Assembly (NCBI GenBank): GCA_025449115.1
Contig: JAHLKC010000018.1
Span: 186,001-250,000 of the forward strand
DNA from: Chytridium lagenaria
Taxonomy: Eukaryota > Chytridiomycota > Chytridiomycetes > Chytridiales > Chytridiaceae
DNA length: 64,000 nt
Reading direction: 5' to 3'
A program made the position numbers and the translations under genes. The notes under the pieces are model-generated. The model was not told where the DNA came from and made no database searches. It was given only the letters and a program-made list of their open reading frames with translations. Shown here piece after piece: positions 11,288 to 22,568 of the stretch. Position 1 is the stretch's first letter, and each line of letters opens with the position of its first letter.

Positions 11288-14200
11288 ATGGGCAAAGACG
11301 ACAAAGACGGGGCTGAGAAGCCAAAGCTGTTTGACGGCAAAGACTACTTCATCTGGAAGCATCGCATGAAGACCTACCTGAGGGCAAAGGGACTCTGGCA
11401 CATTGTTGAGTCTGGGATCACTCCATACGCTGACAGGGATGCTCCAACAGTAGCTGAGAAAAAGGAAAGGAAGAAGGAGGAAGAGTTAGATGAGAAGGCA
11501 AGGGCAAAACTGGAGGGAAGGATCACGGATTCAATATTACCTCTGGTGCAGAACCTGGAGTCGTCAGCAGCAGTCTGGACGGCTCTGGAGACGTCCTATG
11601 AGCGCAAGGCTCACTCAAATAGGAACGCTTTGATGCGCCGACTCATGGAGCTGCAAATGAAGGAGGGAGAGGATTTGAACGATTTCATCAGCACTCTCTC
11701 AAAGCTCGTTCAGCAGCAAGCTGCCGCCGGTCACTCCACATCGGAAGAGCAGAAGACTTCTTACCTATTGACAAAGCTTCCCGAGTGCTTTGATGTCATT
11801 GTGACGACGATCGAGGCGGATGAGGATCTTGTTGGCGACTACACCCAGGTGGTCGGGCGGCTTTTGGACTTTGAGACCAAGCTGAGAGACAAGGAGGGAA
11901 GGGATGATCAGATGGAGGCGTTCTTCGTGAAGAGGAATGGGAAATTCCCGGCAAAGGGAAAAGGACCTAGGAAGAAGGAACAGGAAGTACGTACCTGTTA
12001 CCACTGTGGGAAAGTTGGACACCTCAAGAAAGATTGCTGGTCTAGGAAGAAGAACGACGACTCCGGCACCGAGGGTGAAGAGAGCAGCAAGGGAGGGAAA
12101 CCCAAGTGGAAGAAAAAGAAGGGATCCTGGAAGAAGAAGAAGGGATCAGTCAACACGGCGGAATCAGCAATGGCATTCACCACTGAGGTGAATTTCACGG
12201 TGACAGCTAAAGACAACAGGGACATGAGGTGGATAATGGACTCTGGAGCCACTCACCATATGACGTTCAATCGAGAATGTCTTGATAATTTTCGTCACGT
12301 CTCAAGCAGCGTTGGAACGGCAGAGTCAGGAACAAAGCTCGACGCGACAGGGATGGGGGATGCAGAACTGGAGGTGATGGTGAATGGGGAACCGTCAACA
12401 ATCATCTTGAGGAACGTTCTGTATGTGCCCGGCATTAAGAGGAACTTGGTGTCGCTTGGGATGGCCAGTGGAAAGGGTCTTGAGGCGCATCCTGTTAAGG
12501 GCGGTTACATTCTCAAGTCAGCAAAAGGAGTTGGGGTTGCAGAATTCAAGAAGGATGGATCCAACCTATATTACCTGACGGAGGGGAACCCTGAGGGAAA
12601 CCATACGACTACGGGGGTTAAGAGCTCGGCTCTGAATGACGTTTACACGTGGCACTGTCGAATGGGTCATTTAGGAATGAAGAACGTCAAAACTTTGCCA
12701 ATGGTGGCAAAGGGAGTCAAGGTGGTTGGAACCGACTCGGATGTTCTTGTGAGGGGTGTCTGGATGGGAAACTCACCAGGGCGTCGTTTCCGTCAAAGGA
12801 GAAGAGATCAAAGAAGCCCTTGGAGAGGGTTCACGTTGATCTTGCTGGACCTATGTCAACAAAATCGATTGGAGGGGCTCAGTACTATTTGGTGGCGGTA
12901 GACTCAATGTCTGGATACACGATGACGTACCTGCTCAAGGAGAAGTCGCAAGCTGTCAAGTACATCAAGCTGTTCAAAGAAGAAGCGGAGCGACTTACTG
13001 GTGGGAGAATCACAAGTATCGATTACTGTGAGAACTCGAAGAAGCTTGAAGAGGCCGTACTCTCGCAGGAGCCTGACAGGCTCAGAGAGATTGTAGCTGA
13101 TAACGGTGGGGAGTTTAAGAACAAGGATCTTCAGGAGTGGTGTTTGCGAAGGGGATCACGCTCACCTACACCATGCCGTATTCGCCAGAGCAAAATGGAA
13201 TTGCAGAACGAATGAATCGGACTCTCATGGAGAAGGCAAAATCCATGTTGAGTCATTCTGGCCTGCCTATGAAGTTCTGGGGAGAGGCAGTGATGACGGC
13301 TACATACCTCGTTAATCGCTCACCGAGGAAGTCGAATCCAGACTCGATAACGCCTTATGAAGTCTTCACGGGAAAGAAACCGCACCTTGATCTCGTTAGA
13401 ATTTTTGGATGTGCGTCCTACATGCACGTGCCAAAGCAGCAGAGGAAGAAGGGACAGTACAACGCGAAGAAAGGCGTCTTTGTGGGTTATGAGCCTTTGG
13501 GCTTTCGGGTGTATGATCCAGTAGGGAAACGCGTGATGAGGAGCAAGTCTGTGATTTTTGACGAGACAAAACTCGGACTTGACTACAAAGGACGGTGCGT
13601 GGGGACTGGACGGAATGGAAGACCAACAACGAGCTGGGGGAAGAGAATGATGATGAAGATTCATCTGAGGATGACTTAAGCAACGGTGATGGGGAACTTG
13701 ACAGTGAGGTTGAGGACAGTGATACTGAAGATGAGGGTGATGAGAACGTTGGAGGTGCTGGAGCTGGGGTAGACTCAGAAGATGATGGGTCAGCGGACGA
13801 TTTTTCTTCGGCACCATCAACACCTCAAGGAGGGAGACCGAGGACACCACGGACGCCATCAACACGTCAAGACTCACCTGGAGAAGAGTCCCCAGCAGAA
13901 AGATCACCTCTGGTTCAAGGTGTAAGGCGGTCCTCTCGCATTCCAAAGCCAAGGAATCTGGCGTGGTTCACGGTGGGACCGCGTCCAACAGCGCACAACA
14001 CGGAACTCGATGAAGACCCACATACCTATGAAGAAGCATCAAGTCGCTCAGATAGCAAGGAATGGCTAGCAGCCATGGAGGACGAGTACAAGTCTCTACT
14101 CGAGAACTCAACATGGGTTCTGGCTCCTCGACCTACCGATAAGAAGACCATCAAGTCTGGATGGGTCTTTAAACGCAAGAGAGGAGAGCATGGAGAGGTT

Positions 14201-15575
14201 GTTCGATACAAAGCGCGTTTCGTGGCTAAGGGATATAGCCAGAAAGAGGGGGAGGATTTCTTTGAGATATTCTCACCAGTTGCTCGGTCGTCAACGATCA
14301 GGATCTTCCTTGCCGTAGCTTGCCATGAGCGGTTGGAGCTCAGACAATTCGACGTGAAGACAGCGTTCTTAAATGGGAAGTTGACAGACGTTGAGATCTT
14401 TATAGAGCAGCCGGAGGGGTTCGCGGTTGAAGGAAAGGAGGGCATGGTGTGTCGTTTGTTGAGAAGTTTGTATGGGTTAAAGCAAGCACCGCTGGAATGG
14501 AATGAGGTCTTTGATGAGTGGATTCGATCAAAGCGCTTCAAGCAGTGCAAGTCGGACCCTTGCCTCTACTGGAAGAGGAACGGAAGGAAGCTTACTCTGT
14601 TGGTCATCTATGTTGATGACGTGATTCTCGCGACGACAACTGTTGAGGAAGCTATGGCCTTTGAGGAGGACTTGAATAGAGCTTTCCGGTCGACAGCGCA
14701 GGGGGAGCCTAGAATTGCAGTTGGATTGCAAGTCCGCTACAACAGGGAGAAGGGGGAGTTGGGCATCAAGCAGGAGAACTACATTGATGGGCTCATCAAG
14801 AAGTTTGGGGTGCCATCAGACTACCTCAAGCAGACGCCGATGGAGACTGGGGTGAAGATACAGGCGGAGATGGGAGGGAGAGGTGATTCATGAGATGGAG
14901 GCACCTCTTACCGTTCAGTTATCGGCTCCATCATGTATACAATGGTCTCAGTCAGACCTGATATTGCTTACGCCACGGGAATGGTAGCTCGGTACCAAGT
15001 AGCTCCTCAGTCTGGACACTGGGAATTGCGCAACGCGAATTGTCGCGTATCTTCAACAAACGAAAACCATTGGGATTCAGTATTCAGCTCGGGAGGAGCT
15101 GGAACTGGTTGGATATTGTGATGCAGACCTTGGTAATGATGAGGATGGGAAGAAGTCTGTGAGTGGTTATGTGATAACACTCAATGGGGAGCTGTGTTGT
15201 GGGGATCCAAGAAGCAAACGTCGGTAGCTGTGTCTAGTTCAGAAGCTGAGTACGTGGCATTGAGTGAGGCCTCGTCAGATATGGTCTGGATAGTTCAGTT
15301 GTTGGATGAACTTGGCTACAGCTTCACATTCCACCTGTCATCTACGGGGACAACACTAGCGCCAACGCTGTCGCCCAGAACGCGAAAATCAGCTCTCGAT
15401 CGCGTCATGTGGACTTACGTTTCACGCTGTGAGGGATAGGATCAGACAGGGACTGATCAGAGTTGAGCATGTTGGGACGGATGATCAGCCAGCAGATGCT
15501 CTCACCAAAGCCTTACCTCGTGGAAAGTTTGAGAATTTTCGGAGGATGATGGGAATGGTGGATTTGGTGGATTGA
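11288..15575 (+). pseudogene. Gag-Pol of element C, nearly complete but frame-broken
   Basis: The ATG at 11288 (MGKDDKDGAEKPKLFDGKDY) opens gag with the FIWK motif. A zinc knuckle CYHCGKVGHLKKDC lies at about 11995-12036, followed by the protease motif DSGATHHM near 12240. Integrase follows with WHCRMGHLG, the DLAGPM and VDSMSGY segments, IVADNGGEF and SPEQNGIAERMNR. RT has KARFVAKGYSQKEG, DVKTAFLNGKL and YVDD (14610-14625). RNase H has SSSEAEYVALSEAS, and the frame ends at 15575. Frame changes lie near 12755, 13145, 13590, 14893 and 15100-15200. Since the LTRs are nearly identical, several of these may be sequence errors, and the element could be intact in the cell. Confidence 0.85.
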
Positions 15576-15623
15576 CCAGATAAAGTGTTGAGTCAGACAT
15601 AGCGTTTGATGTAAGGGGGAGAA

Positions 15624-15948
15624 TGTTGGGTTTTACATCTTCACTTATATGCACTTGTTAGTTTTCGCTATTATGTTGGTTAATGACTCTTGGTCTTTCT
15701 ACTGTTTGTTTAGTTACTTGGGTTTTTGTTCTTCGTGTTATTCTCCATGTCATCGACTGTGCGGGAACTGTGCTGCGACTGTGCAGGCACAGTGATGACA
15801 ACAGCGGCTTTGCCGACTGTGCTAGGACTGTGCCGACTGTGCCAGCCTCTTAGTATAAGAAACTCGAGGTTTTCCAATGTAATAAAATAAGTGATCATAT
15901 ACATACATTTGTCTTTATTGAGCTCTAAGTACGCGTCAGGATCCAACA
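15624..15948 (+). repeat. 3' LTR of element C
   Basis: The LTR is 325 bp. It differs from the 5' LTR by one extra base in each of three homopolymers (GGG for GG, CC for C, AAA for AA). The polypurine tract GTAAGGGGGAGAA lies directly before it. Confidence 0.93.
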
Positions 15949-18534
15949 TGTAGCGCGTTGAGGAGTCCTTCTTGGCGAGGTTGGCGCGTCTTCGAACTCT
16001 TCTGACGCGTCCTTCTCTTCCTGAACATCCTCGACATCATCCTCCAACGCTTCGCTGTCTTCACTGACCTGTGACGCGTTATCTCCATCATCCTCAGAGC
16101 TCAATGACTCATCTTCGGAATCCTCGGAGTCTTCATCGCTCCCCCAACTCCCTGAATCGCTTCCCACCTTGTCCAGCAGCTTCCTGTGTACCTTCCAGGT
16201 GGACACGTCTGCGTCGTGTCCTTCCCCACACTCCAGTGTTCAACTCGTCAAACACAACAGTCTTGCTGCGCACTACTTTCTTCGTGACTGGGTCATAAAG
16301 GCGATATCCCATTGCCTCATATCCCAAGAAAATGCATTTGCGCGCGTTCTTCTCCATCTTCTTCCGTCGTTCCTTTGGGACGTGCGCGTAACATGCGCAA
16401 CCAAAGATTCGAACGCGTTTCAGGTTAGGCTTCCTTCCCGTGAAGCCTTCCAGAGGTGAAATCCCATCCTTACGAGGAGATCGATTGTACAAGTACGTGG
16501 CACACGTAACGGCCTCTCCCCAGAATTTGTCGTCAAGACTCGCGTCGCTAAGCATGCACTTTGCCTTCTCAATGAGCGACCGATTCATTCTTTCCGCAAC
16601 ACCGTTTTGCTGAGGCGTGTAGGGCATGGTGAACGTGAGCTTGATGCCTTCCTCCAGGCACCATGCCTCCAGCTGCTTGTTCTTAAATTCCCCACCGTTA
16701 TCTGCAACAATCTCCAGGAGATGCGGCTTTTCTCGAAGTCGTTCCATCTCCTCAGGGTTCCTTTCCGAGTATCTCAACGCGTCAATCCGTCGACCTGTGA
16801 GTGCCTCGGCCTCTCTCTTGTACTGCTTGATGTACTGAACCGCTTGCTTCTTTTCCTTGAGCATGTACGTGTTGCAGTAACCCATTGACGCGTCCACAAC
16901 CACCATGAAGTAACGCGACCCTCCCAAGCTCTTCCGCTTCATGGGTCCCGCCAAATCCACATGAACGCGTTCCAAGACTTTGTAGTCCTTCTCAACTCTC
17001 TCCGGGTGAGAGGAGCGCGTAAGCTTCCCCTCAATGCATCCCTTGCACAGCACGTCGTTGTCGTCGTTATACACCGTGATGCGTACACCCGTTGCCGATT
17101 TTTGAAGCTTCTTCACCGCATTCATCGAGATGTGACCCATCCGTCGATGCCAAATCTGCGCGCTGTTGAGCGACTTGCTTTTCACACCAGATAAAATAGG
17201 TTGTCCTCAACCTTGAACTCTGCCGTCACATCGTTCGATCCGACGTGTCTAAGGCGATACTTGCCGCTAGAAGACTCCATAACAACGCCACGCGAAGCTG
17301 CTGCACCCAGGGAGATGAGATTGCGCGTGAGCTCCGGCACATAGAGTACGTTCTTGAGCGTGATCGTTTGCGTGGCCTTCCCAACCTTGATGCTGAGGGT
17401 TAAATCTCCTACTCCCTCCACACGTATTCTTTCGCCGTACTCTGCAGTTTTTACGCGGCTGCTCGCGGCGCGGTAACCCTGCAAACCTTCCTTCGAGAAG
17501 GTCATATGGTGAGTGGCTCCAGAGTCCAGAATTCATCGGTTATCCCGCTTTTCCAGCTTAACCGACAAGGCTTCCCCAGCCTCCGCGTCAACCTGACGCA
17601 CAATAGCCATAAAGGCAATTGGACTCGCACGCGCCGTGTTTGCAGACTTCTTCTTGTCCGAGGCGCGCTTCTTCCACCACTTCCCACGATGACGGTTCCT
17701 ACCACCACCATCTCTCTCGTTCTCTGAGGTATCATCACTTGACTCCCCCGAGTCCTTCTTCTTCCCAGAGCGACACTTGTTTGCATAGTGTCCTATCTTC
17801 TTTCACTTAAAACAAGTCACTGACCTTTTGTCTCCACCTTTCGACGCGTCCTTTCCTGCTGGTTTCTTCCCCTTACACGCTCTTGTTGTGAAGAAGGCCT
17901 CCGCTTCCTCCGATGCCTCCAAGCGGTCCTTGATCTTCTCTTCACAGTCGAGAAGCCTGGCAACGACCAGGTTGTAGTCCTTGACCGCTTTGTCGTCCGT
18001 TTCAATGTTGGCAACCGCGACGTCGTAAGCTTCCGGGAGTTTGGTGAGAAGGTGAGCAATGTGTTGCTTGTTGGAGACAGCCTCGCCGGCTGCCTTGAGT
18101 TGGTTGACCATTGTCGAAAGTTCTGCAACGAATACGCGTAAAGACGCGTCCTCCTTCATTCTGAGACGCGTGAGCTTGCGTGTGAGAGCGTTGCGGTTGG
18201 GTTGGGATTTACGCTCAAATGATGACATGAGGCACTCCCACGCTTCCTTGGCCGTGAATTCCTCTCCAATCAAGTGTAAGACCAAATCAGTCACTCGAGA
18301 CTCTATCCGGTTCCTAGCACGATTGTTAGCCGACTGCTCCTTGATCCGCAGATCCTTCTCTTGTTTGGTTGGAGCGTTCTCGTTAACGTACGGCGTAAAT
18401 CCTCTCTCAGTGATCGCCCAAAGACCCTTGTCTTTGAGGTAAGTGGTCATCCGACGTTTCCAGATGTGAAAGTCTTGCCCATCGAACTTGACTGGCTTGC
18501 TGCGCTCGTCATCTGAGTCCTCTTTCTTTCCCAT
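15949..18534 (-). pseudogene. Gag, protease and integrase half of element B
   Basis: The ATG at 18534 (MGKKEDSDDERSKPVKFDGQ) opens gag with HIWK. In the zinc knuckle the second Cys codon is TGA (17803-17805), so it reads CFK-stop-KKIGHYANKC. A second TGA (17534-17536) replaces the Trp before ILDSGATHHM of the protease. Integrase is open from 17185 to about 16133, with WHRRMGHIS, HVDLAGPM, IVADNGGEF, TPQQNGVAERMNR and FGCACYAHVP. The acidic linker is cut by element C at 15948. The nonsense codons in gag make this copy defective, unless they are sequence errors. Confidence 0.88.
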
Positions 18535-18556
18535 GTCGTCAGAGAAGTGCTACCAC

Positions 18557-19061
18557 TGTTGAATACTTGTTGTTCACGGGGCTCAATTAAAACAAAGTTA
18601 AACCCACTTTTGCTCGAACAATTTTCTTCATTTATTTCGACTCAAAACACGAGTCTTTAAATACTCAAACAAAACGAACAAGTAAAAAGGAAAGACAACA
18701 CAAAGGTAAACCTATCGGAGACGCGTACACTCACGCGTTAAACTCTCCACTACAAAGATAAACAAATCAGAGAGCCTTGACGGGAACAAAGGGAATAAAG
18801 GCTAGAAGGGAGTGTCCAATCACAAACAGGTAGAGTTATAATTAAACTGGCATAAAGAAAATAAACCAATCAAGGAAGGTAAATCAAAGTGGAAAATTCA
18901 AATGAGTCCAGAGAGTGAATGAGAAGTCCAGTGGGCGCGTTCGCGCTCAACTCTAACAACGCGTAAATTCCAGATCACTCTAGTGTTGCGCCCGACGCCG
19001 CGGACTAGTGGTGCGAGTGATCCTGACGCGTCCTTGTGAGTCAAGTGAGCAAAACCCAACA
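18557..19061 (-). repeat. 5' LTR of element B, uninterrupted
   Basis: The LTR is 505 bp with TG..CA ends. The site where element A entered the other LTR is intact here (CCAGATCACTCTAG at 18972-18985). It contains ACGCGT hexamers at about 18721, 18734, 18960 and 19026, and a TATTTAAAGACTC-type TATA block near 18655 on the minus strand. The primer-binding site TGGTAGCACTTC lies at 18545-18556 (minus). Confidence 0.93.
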
Positions 19062-20068
19062 GTGATTTGCAAACGAATAAGTTGGTTAGAAGCAAGTCAG
19101 TGATTTTTAACGAGGGAGTAATGGCGGCGGAAACAGAGAAGGGAGAATCAAAGTTTGAAGGGGATTCAAGAGTGGAAAAATGACCTAGACTTACGGGATT
19201 ACTCCACAGACTCGTCAAGCTCTGGTGGAAGTGAAGTAGATACAGCGGTAAACGACGAATAGTCTGAAGATGACGAAGATGATAATGTTAGTTATTATAC
19301 ACCCAATCGCGAAGACTATGAAGACGAAGAAAGAGAGGAACCTTACTCACCTACGGTTCGTCAATCAGGTGGAAGAAGAGTTCCAAACTTCCGTGAAAAC
19401 CTGGATGAACCATACAAGACATCCCTTTGAAGGTCATCACGGAACAAGAAGAAGCCTTGGAGAGTTCTGGACGATTAGACCATCAGCAAACTCCGCATCG
19501 TTAGAGGATGATGACGAACCAAAGACCTACCAGGAAGCGATGGGGGGGAAGGAGAAGGACGAGTGGCTGAAAGCGATGGAGGAGAAAATGAAGAGTTTGG
19601 TTGAGATGGGAACATGGGGGTTGGTTCCCCGACCAAAAGGGAGAAAGATTATCAAATTAGGATGGGTGTACAAAACAAAGCGAGATGAGCTGGGAAATCT
19701 CGACAAACGCAAAGCTAGATTTGTCGCTAAAGGCTATTCGCAAAAACAAGGCATCAATCATGACAAAAAGTTTGCACCTGTCATCAAGCAAGCGACGCTG
19801 AGAATGATGCTTGCAGTCGCTTGTTAAGAAAACATGGAGATTCGACAATACGACGTCAAGACCGCGTTCTTGAATGGGAAGCTTGAAGATCATGAGATTT
19901 ATATCGAACAACCAGAAGGATTCGTCGTCGAAGGGAAGGAAGATTGGGTGTGCTTATGCATAAAGAGCCTCTACGGACTCGTTCAAGCACCAATGTGTTT
20001 CAACACCGACTTAAACACGTTCCAAGTTGACAAAGAAAAAGTTTACTCGCTCTGCGGCGGATCCATGT
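19062..20068 (+). pseudogene. A-family pol remnant, first part (linker and RT)
   Basis: The + strand continues an A-family pol from the linker (matching A at about 6245) through RT: VPRPKGRKIIKLGW, KARFVAKGYSQKQG, DVKTAFLNGKLEDHEIYI. TAA stops and small deletions interrupt it (TAA at 19826-19828). It starts exactly at the right end of element B and is cut at 20068 by element E. It continues at 21010. Confidence 0.85.
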
Positions 20069-21009
20069 TGTGAAATATTGAAGGTTTCTTATATTTCACG
20101 TGATATATTTTACTATAAATAAAAGATATTATGACTATCAATGATTGTCTTAGTCTAGGCGTCAATTATATTTCCAAGAGTACGTGTTCTCTTATATGAT
20201 GATTCTTTGTTGTCAAATTACGACTGACGTCACTAATGCGTATTTGTTTAAAGTTATATAGGCGCGTTAGGAACGAGCAGAAGTACTTATGTATATAGGG
20301 TTTATGTGTTGATTGTTTACATTTTTCCTCGTTTCTTGTTTGTTTTGTTGTTTACTATATCCTTTTTTGACTAACTTATTTACAGCAGCAAAATTAATAA
20401 TAAACTGACAGAGAACTGTTTGTGCATGATCTTCCCCCCCACATTGCTTATATGACACCATGTCTTTCTATCTGCCTCTTACTTGTAATTGGCCCTGTTT
20501 TAATTAAGTCGTAAAGTGTACCGTGGCATGGGATGTTGTGACATGCTCTTGAATGAGAACTCCTTCAATGCCCCTCCTGATGCTCATGGACGATGACAGG
20601 CAAGTAAGTTACGCTATTCCCCCTTCTATGCATGCCATTGAGTCCTGAAACGACTCCACCACCTGGGAGCGCGTGGAAATACGACTTGACTGCTGGTTTG
20701 CATAGGTAATGGGTTATATAAATAAGTTGTTGGAAGAGTCTTGTAGATTGACACCAGAATGGTTGTTAGGCATAGCTTAGAGCTTTGTCACCCTAGTATC
20801 TTCATTGATCGGCATTGTTGGAAACCCTTAGAAAAAACCCCTTTAGAATCACTTCATCCTCACACCTTAAATTCATACTACTAACATTGAGTGTAATAGC
20901 TCTTTAATGAGTAGACTTGATACTGCTAATCTTTATTAGACATGTAATGACATCTTGTGATCTCCCCCTATGGACTTAGAGTCCACGGAGCGTGCCCAGA
21001 GATTTCACA
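20069..21009. mobile_element. Element E, copy 1: 941-bp non-coding element with 4-bp target duplication
   Basis: The ends are TGTGAAAT..ATTTCACA, an 8-bp inverted terminal repeat that also has the TG..CA ends of LTRs. It sits in an A-family RT fragment and duplicates ATGT (20065-20068 and 21010-21013). The undisturbed site, GGATCCATGTCTTT, is visible in element A at about 5247-5260 on the minus strand. A second copy lies at 60334-61137 with its own 4-bp duplication. I see no convincing coding frame, no primer-binding site of the A/B/C kind and no second LTR inside. It is either a solo LTR of an unseen LTR family or a non-autonomous element. Confidence 0.8.
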
Positions 21010-22052
21010 ATGTCTTTACTACAAGCGAAATGGCAAGGACCTTACCTGAAGGGAGTCTATGTCGATGATATCATAGAGGCGTTGACAAGCAAGGAGGAGT
21101 TAGTCCGATCAGAAAAAACGGTTCATGAGACGGTACGAGAGCTCCAAGTTTTCGTTACGTCCTGGGGTGGCAATGTCGCAATGATCGTGTAAAAGGGAAG
21201 ATTGTGGTGTTCCAGCAGAGATACATCGAAACGATGGGTCAAAAGCTGGAATTACCAAAAAACTCTTTACACTATACCCCAATGGACGCCGTCAAGAAAC
21301 TCCTGAAGAACATGGAAGGCAGATAACGAAAACAAACGAGAAGAATCAAGGATACCGACAGTACAGTGGATCCTTGATGCATGCGATGATTGGGACAAGA
21401 CCTGATATTGCATTCGCACTCGGAATGAGTGCTCGATTTCAAGAGAACCCATATCCTGCGCATTGGGATGCGCTTTACCAAACGTGTGGATACTTACAGC
21501 AAACGAAGCAATTAGGAATTCAGTGTGCTCGAAAGGATAAGCTGGAGTTGGTGGGATATGCAGATGCCGACATGGGAACGGATCCGGACGACATGAAGGC
21601 AACAAGTGGTTTTGTAATCACTTTGAACAGGGGAGCCGTGGTGTGGGGAACGAAAAAGCAAGCAACGACGGCTCAGTCTACTGCCACGACTTAATATGTT
21701 TCTCTTAGTGAAGCATTGTCGCATATGATATGGGTCAGCCAACTTCTGGGGGAGTTGGGTTATACGTTCAATGACCCTCCGGTGATTTACGGTGATAATA
21801 CTACGGCAAATTCACTCGCAAGCATGTCGATAGTTTCGCAAAGTTCTCGACATGTGGATAAAAGGTTCCACGTCATACGGGACCGAATTAACGCGAAGAA
21901 AATACGCGTTGAGTACCTGAACACGAAGGAGCAACCTGCAGATCTGTTTACGAAAGCCTTGCCTCGAACGAAATTTGAAGAATTACAAGCTAAGTTTGGA
22001 ACGGTTAGGGTGGTTGATTAAAACTGCAAGGCTAGAAAGCTGAGGGGAAGAA
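21010..22052 (+). pseudogene. A-family pol remnant, second part (RT end and RNase H)
   Basis: This part resumes the RT after element E (LKGVYVDDIIEA) and runs to the end of RNase H: DADMGTDPDDMKATSGFVI, NTKEQPADLFTKALPRTKFEELQ, and a final VRVVD with a stop near 22021. Frame breaks lie near 21190, 21320 and 21690. The polypurine tract GAGGGGAAGAA comes directly before the LTR at 22053. Confidence 0.85.
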
Positions 22053-22568
22053 TGTTGGGTTTATTCATCTTTCTATTTTGTTTTACTCACCCACATTCGT
22101 ATTTCGTCTAAGTTATTTTTCCCCCGAACTTTATTTGTTTACGCGTTATTTTAAGTTTTGATTTGATCAGTATTATTGGGGTTACGGGCTCAAATGTAAT
22201 TACATATAATGAATTAATAAAGAGAATAATCTATATAAAATGATGATGGAGTCTCCAGAGGTGACAGGGAGCTAATTACTAGGAAACTTCCATATATTGA
22301 TGTTAACTAATTTTCGAAATACATGTAGAAGGTGGGGATTTACACCAGAACTCATGACCCGTAAATCCCTCCTATTACGTATCATAAACTAAACATAAAA
22401 AATAAAAGTTAGGGATTAACGCATCCTCAAAAGGAATGAGGAGCTCAATACAACTTATCAAATCAAAACTTAAATTAACGCGTAAAAAAATAAAGTTTGG
22501 GGGAAAACCAACTAGTCAAATACGAATGTGGGTGAGTAAAACAAAATAGAAAGATGAATAACCCAACA
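22053..22568. repeat. Head-to-head A-family LTR pieces forming an inverted repeat
   Basis: Bases 22053 to about 22172 are the first 120 bp of an A-family LTR in + orientation. From about 22173 to 22568 an A-family LTR follows in the opposite orientation, ending AATAACCCAACA. The two outer arms of about 120 bp are therefore near-perfect inverted copies around a loop of about 275 bp. I see no clear target duplication for the inner LTR. Confidence 0.8.

Larger units (their letters stand above)
10933..15948 (+). mobile_element. Ty1/copia LTR retrotransposon C, inserted in element B
   Basis: This element is 5,016 bp long, with LTRs at 10933-11254 and 15624-15948. The 5-bp duplication TGTAG lies at 10928-10932 and 15949-15953. 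It has a primer-binding site at 11257 and a polypurine tract at 15611-15623. The element runs opposite to its host B. The LTRs differ only by three single-base homopolymer indels in my alignment, which marks it as one of the youngest insertions here. Each LTR carries several CGACTGTGC / GACTGTGCC copies around 11070-11150, a short internal repeat. Confidence 0.95.
3385..19061 (-). mobile_element. Ty1/copia LTR retrotransposon B, host to two nested insertions
   Basis: Element B has LTRs TGTTGGGTTTTGC..GTATTCAACA on the minus strand. They lie at 3385-9115 (split by element A) and 18557-19061. The internal order on the minus strand is gag, protease, integrase, RT, RNase H, which is the copia order. 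Element C interrupts it at 10933-15948. Without A and C and their duplicated target sites the element is about 5.4 kb. A primer-binding site TGGTAGCACTTC directly follows the 5' LTR (18545-18556, minus). No 5-bp target-site duplication is present: the flanks are TTCTT on the left and GTGAT on the right, and the left flank is a HIRAN-like fragment while the right flank is an A-family fragment. Confidence 0.92.

Noticed and set aside
13320..13952. Minus-strand frame of 210 codons opposite the C integrase/linker
   Set aside because: It is a shadow of the copia coding strand, with no family features. The + strand frame has the integrase motifs.
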